From Rostratula benghalensis (lineage: Eukaryota; Chordata; Aves; Charadriiformes; Rostratulidae), in the NCBI GenBank assembly GCA_013399305.1, contig VXAI01000021.1:4155874-4219873 (forward strand): DNA of 64,000 bases, in the 5' to 3' direction. Within the stretch, counting starts at the first letter, position 1. Each line of letters begins with the position of its first letter. The notes under the pieces were generated by a model. It searched no databases. It was not told where the DNA came from and saw only the letters and a program-made list of their open reading frames with translations. Both the position numbers and the translations under genes were made by a program. Shown piece by piece: positions 61,801 through 64,000 of the stretch.

Positions 61801-63582
61801 ATGAAAAATTGATTTATTTCTAAGTCAGTACTTTTCTATAAGAGTTGTATCCTTCCAGGTAGAAAGACACAAAAGATTACTTTTTGCAGTGTTTTTTGTT
61901 TTTAACTGCTCCTCCAGCATTGACATTTTAAAGGACATTTTATCTTGCATACTTAGGAAAATGATATGTTTTACTGCTCAGACGTAACACTAGGACAATA
62001 ATTGTCCATCACAGAAAGACTATCTGCACTAAAGCACCTTCTTCTGTTTAATGCCTACATTACTCAGAGAGAGTCATGTAGGTACCTCAGGTAAGAAATA
62101 GCTGTCGACCAAAGACTCTTAACTACAATTTTTTTCTTAAAATCCTTTAATATAAAAGACAATACATTTGTTTGCTTGTAGAACCTAATAGGTCTTTAAA
62201 CAATGCTTGAAGGGATTAAAAAAGATGTTATAAAACTATTTTTCAGTGTTCATAATTTCTTGCTTGCTATTGCTATAGACATCGACAGGTTAAAAAGTAA
62301 ATAATAAAAACATTTATAATATTTAACTTCTAAAACCAATATCTATTGATTCCAGTTGCAATTTCCTCTCAGTTTGACATCTTTGTTTGGACAGAAGGAA
62401 AAAGAAAGGAATTACTTGTATGGTATCATGAGACTTCAGTTTTAAATATCAGAGTTCTGTGCATCTGGCAGGTACACATACTGCAGTAAAGAAGTTGTTC
62501 TGAAAACAATTTTTGCTTTTATTCAATAAAGCAGAACCAGTAAAGACTATTTAATTGATTTGAGCCATGTTGAGACTACATTAACTTGAAAGAAACAAGA
62601 ACTTGTACGCTAAATCTTAATCCCATTGGGCTCAATGACAACTTTCCTCTTAACATCAAAGAAATCAGGATCTGGCCTTTATGTCAACATTAACCCCTGT
62701 AGCTTAGCTTTCCCACTGGACTTTACACAAAGCAGTATGTCTGCTGAATAGATGTGGTAACAGTATACGTTTTTGTGCTTAACACATCAGAAAACTCTAA
62801 GGACATTACATGAAGCTGTTACCTTGCTTTTACTGCATGCATCAAAATAGCCTTCCTTTATATTTTTTACTATGAATTTATTGCAAGTTTCACAACACTT
62901 CTTGTGAAGCCACATATGAATATAATGCCAAGTCTAAAATTACAGAAATATATGACCACTATACTCAGCTTCAGACATTTACCATGAGAAGTGATAGGCT
63001 CCCTTCTCCCTCTGGTGCATACCAATAGTAAAAGGTTATACACTCCATATTATTACCTTATTGTTATTCTTGTGCCCTTTTTGTGAAATGTGACCAGAAG
63101 GCCAGAACTCAAGAGTGACTTCCTCCTCATTCTCTTTTCACACCTTCCCCTTCCCTCAGATGCTTCTCCCAACCCAGAAGCTAAGACTTGGCCTGCCCTG
63201 GAGACTTTTGGCCAATTCCCCCTCTCCTGTCAGCCTTTTCATTGCATTTATTTGATTCTGTTATACAGCACTGTGATAACTAAATGACATCCCAGATAAA
63301 AAAAATATGTGACTTGGGATGAGGAGTATTTCTGTGACAAGGGGAGAGGATGGAAAAATCCTTTCCCTGGGTGGCTACCCTCAGTAAAAGATGACATGAC
63401 TAATTGGTATTTTTTCCAGTTGCTGCCGTTGACTAGGCCTAGCATTTTACGCATCCCGAGTAGTCAGAGTCAGTGGCGGTAAAGAACAACTACGGAAGCC
63501 CAAAGAATACATTTATAAGTGAGAATAAAGGACTTTTTCTCCCATTCTTTTTAAATTTGCCCTGGTGTCATGGTTATTCACA
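58877..63582. other. unique noncoding sequence, no gene seen
   Basis: No gene was recognised. The sequence is AT-rich throughout, with TAATTA-type words near 59880-59945. The last 170 bp (about 63420-63582) are richer in CpG than the rest and hold AATAAA at 63524-63529. This could be the edge of an unrecognised element. Confidence 0.5.
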
Positions 63583-64000
63583 GTCAATTTGAATGCACTC
63601 TCACCAAGTTTGTTGATGACAGCAAATTGAGTGGTGTGGTTGATACTCCAGAGGGGAAGGATGCCATCCAGGGGAAACTTGACAGGCTAGGAGAGGTGGA
63701 CCTGTGCGAACCTCATGAAGTTCAACAAGGCCAACTGCAAGGTCCTGCATGTGGGCTCGGGCAATCTCAAGCTCAAAACAGGCTGGATGGAGAATGGATT
63801 GAGAACAGCGCTGAGGAGACTTGGGCACCTTAGTGGATGAATAATGGATATTAGCCAGGAAAATGCACTGCTAGCCCAGGAAACCTACCATATCCTGGGC
63901 TGCATCAAAAGAACCATGGCAAGCAGGTCAAGGGAGGTAATTCCACCCCACTACTCCACTCTCGTGAGACCCCACTCAGAGTTAGTACTGTGTTCAGCTC
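63583..64000 (+). pseudogene. CR1 LINE reverse transcriptase fragment, plus strand, runs off the window
   Basis: The fragment starts just before the catalytic box (FECTLTKF) and reads FVDD at 63609-63620. Both catalytic aspartates remain, but the alanine is changed. The following blocks match CR1 ORF2 downstream of the palm: SGVVDTPEGKDAIQGKLD, then aacctcatgaagttcaacaa, caaggtcctgcatgtggg, gcccaggaaacctaccatat, and cgtgagaccccactcagag near the end. Frameshifts break it after about 88 codons. The 3' end lies beyond the window. The 5' end is truncated at about 63583. Confidence 0.95.

Noticed and set aside
63308..63570. Possible LTR with TG...CA ends just before the terminal CR1
   Set aside because: No target duplication, no TATA box and no match to LTR ends I know. 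Only the CpG-rich edge is kept as a low-interest finding.

Overview
The window looks like bird nuclear DNA. It is AT-rich (roughly 60-65% by eye), has no gene-dense stretch, and carries the usual avian repeats: at least a dozen truncated CR1 LINE copies and one solitary LTR of the avian ERVL type, whose ends read TGTCCTG and CACGACA. No complete protein-coding gene, tRNA, rRNA, CRISPR array or operon is visible. Nearly all open frames are short and none outside CR1 matches a protein family I know. The stretch is best read as intergenic or deep intronic sequence. I cannot say which bird or chromosome.

Layout. 1-2.6 kb: unique sequence with a homeodomain-type palindrome, ending in an A-rich tract and a minus-strand CR1 tail. 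2.9-9.5 kb: unique sequence with an 84-nt near-perfect hairpin (3741-3824) and a very old plus-strand CR1 remnant (about 6940-7165). 9.5-10.8 kb: the largest repeat, a 1.3-kb minus-strand CR1 with a dead reverse transcriptase. 10.8-33.3 kb: almost free of CR1, with simple repeats, a strong G/C/A homopolymer cluster near 25.9 kb and an unidentified coding-like decayed segment near 23.5-23.96 kb. 33.3-45.8 kb: six CR1 fragments on both strands. 46.15-46.88 kb: solo LTR, minus strand, with a 5-bp target duplication and a 25-N gap inside it. 46.9-54 kb: unique, including a TAATTA-rich block and a 34-A run. 54-54.7 kb: plus-strand CR1 with an internal deletion. 54.7-63.6 kb: unique, with the longest open frame of the window (182 codons, unidentified) and one short CR1 tail. 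63.58 kb to the end: a plus-strand CR1 that runs off the window.

There are no cooperating genes to describe. The interpretable biology is the history of transposition: several 5'-truncated CR1 insertions, one LTR left after recombination of a provirus, and later decay through stop codons, loss of catalytic aspartates, internal deletions and growth of simple repeats. I found no undescribed biological system that the sequence can support. The most checkable leads are the 84-nt hairpin, the coding-like segment at 23.5-23.96 kb, the 182-codon frame at 57.6 kb and the old CR1 lineage at 6.9 kb.
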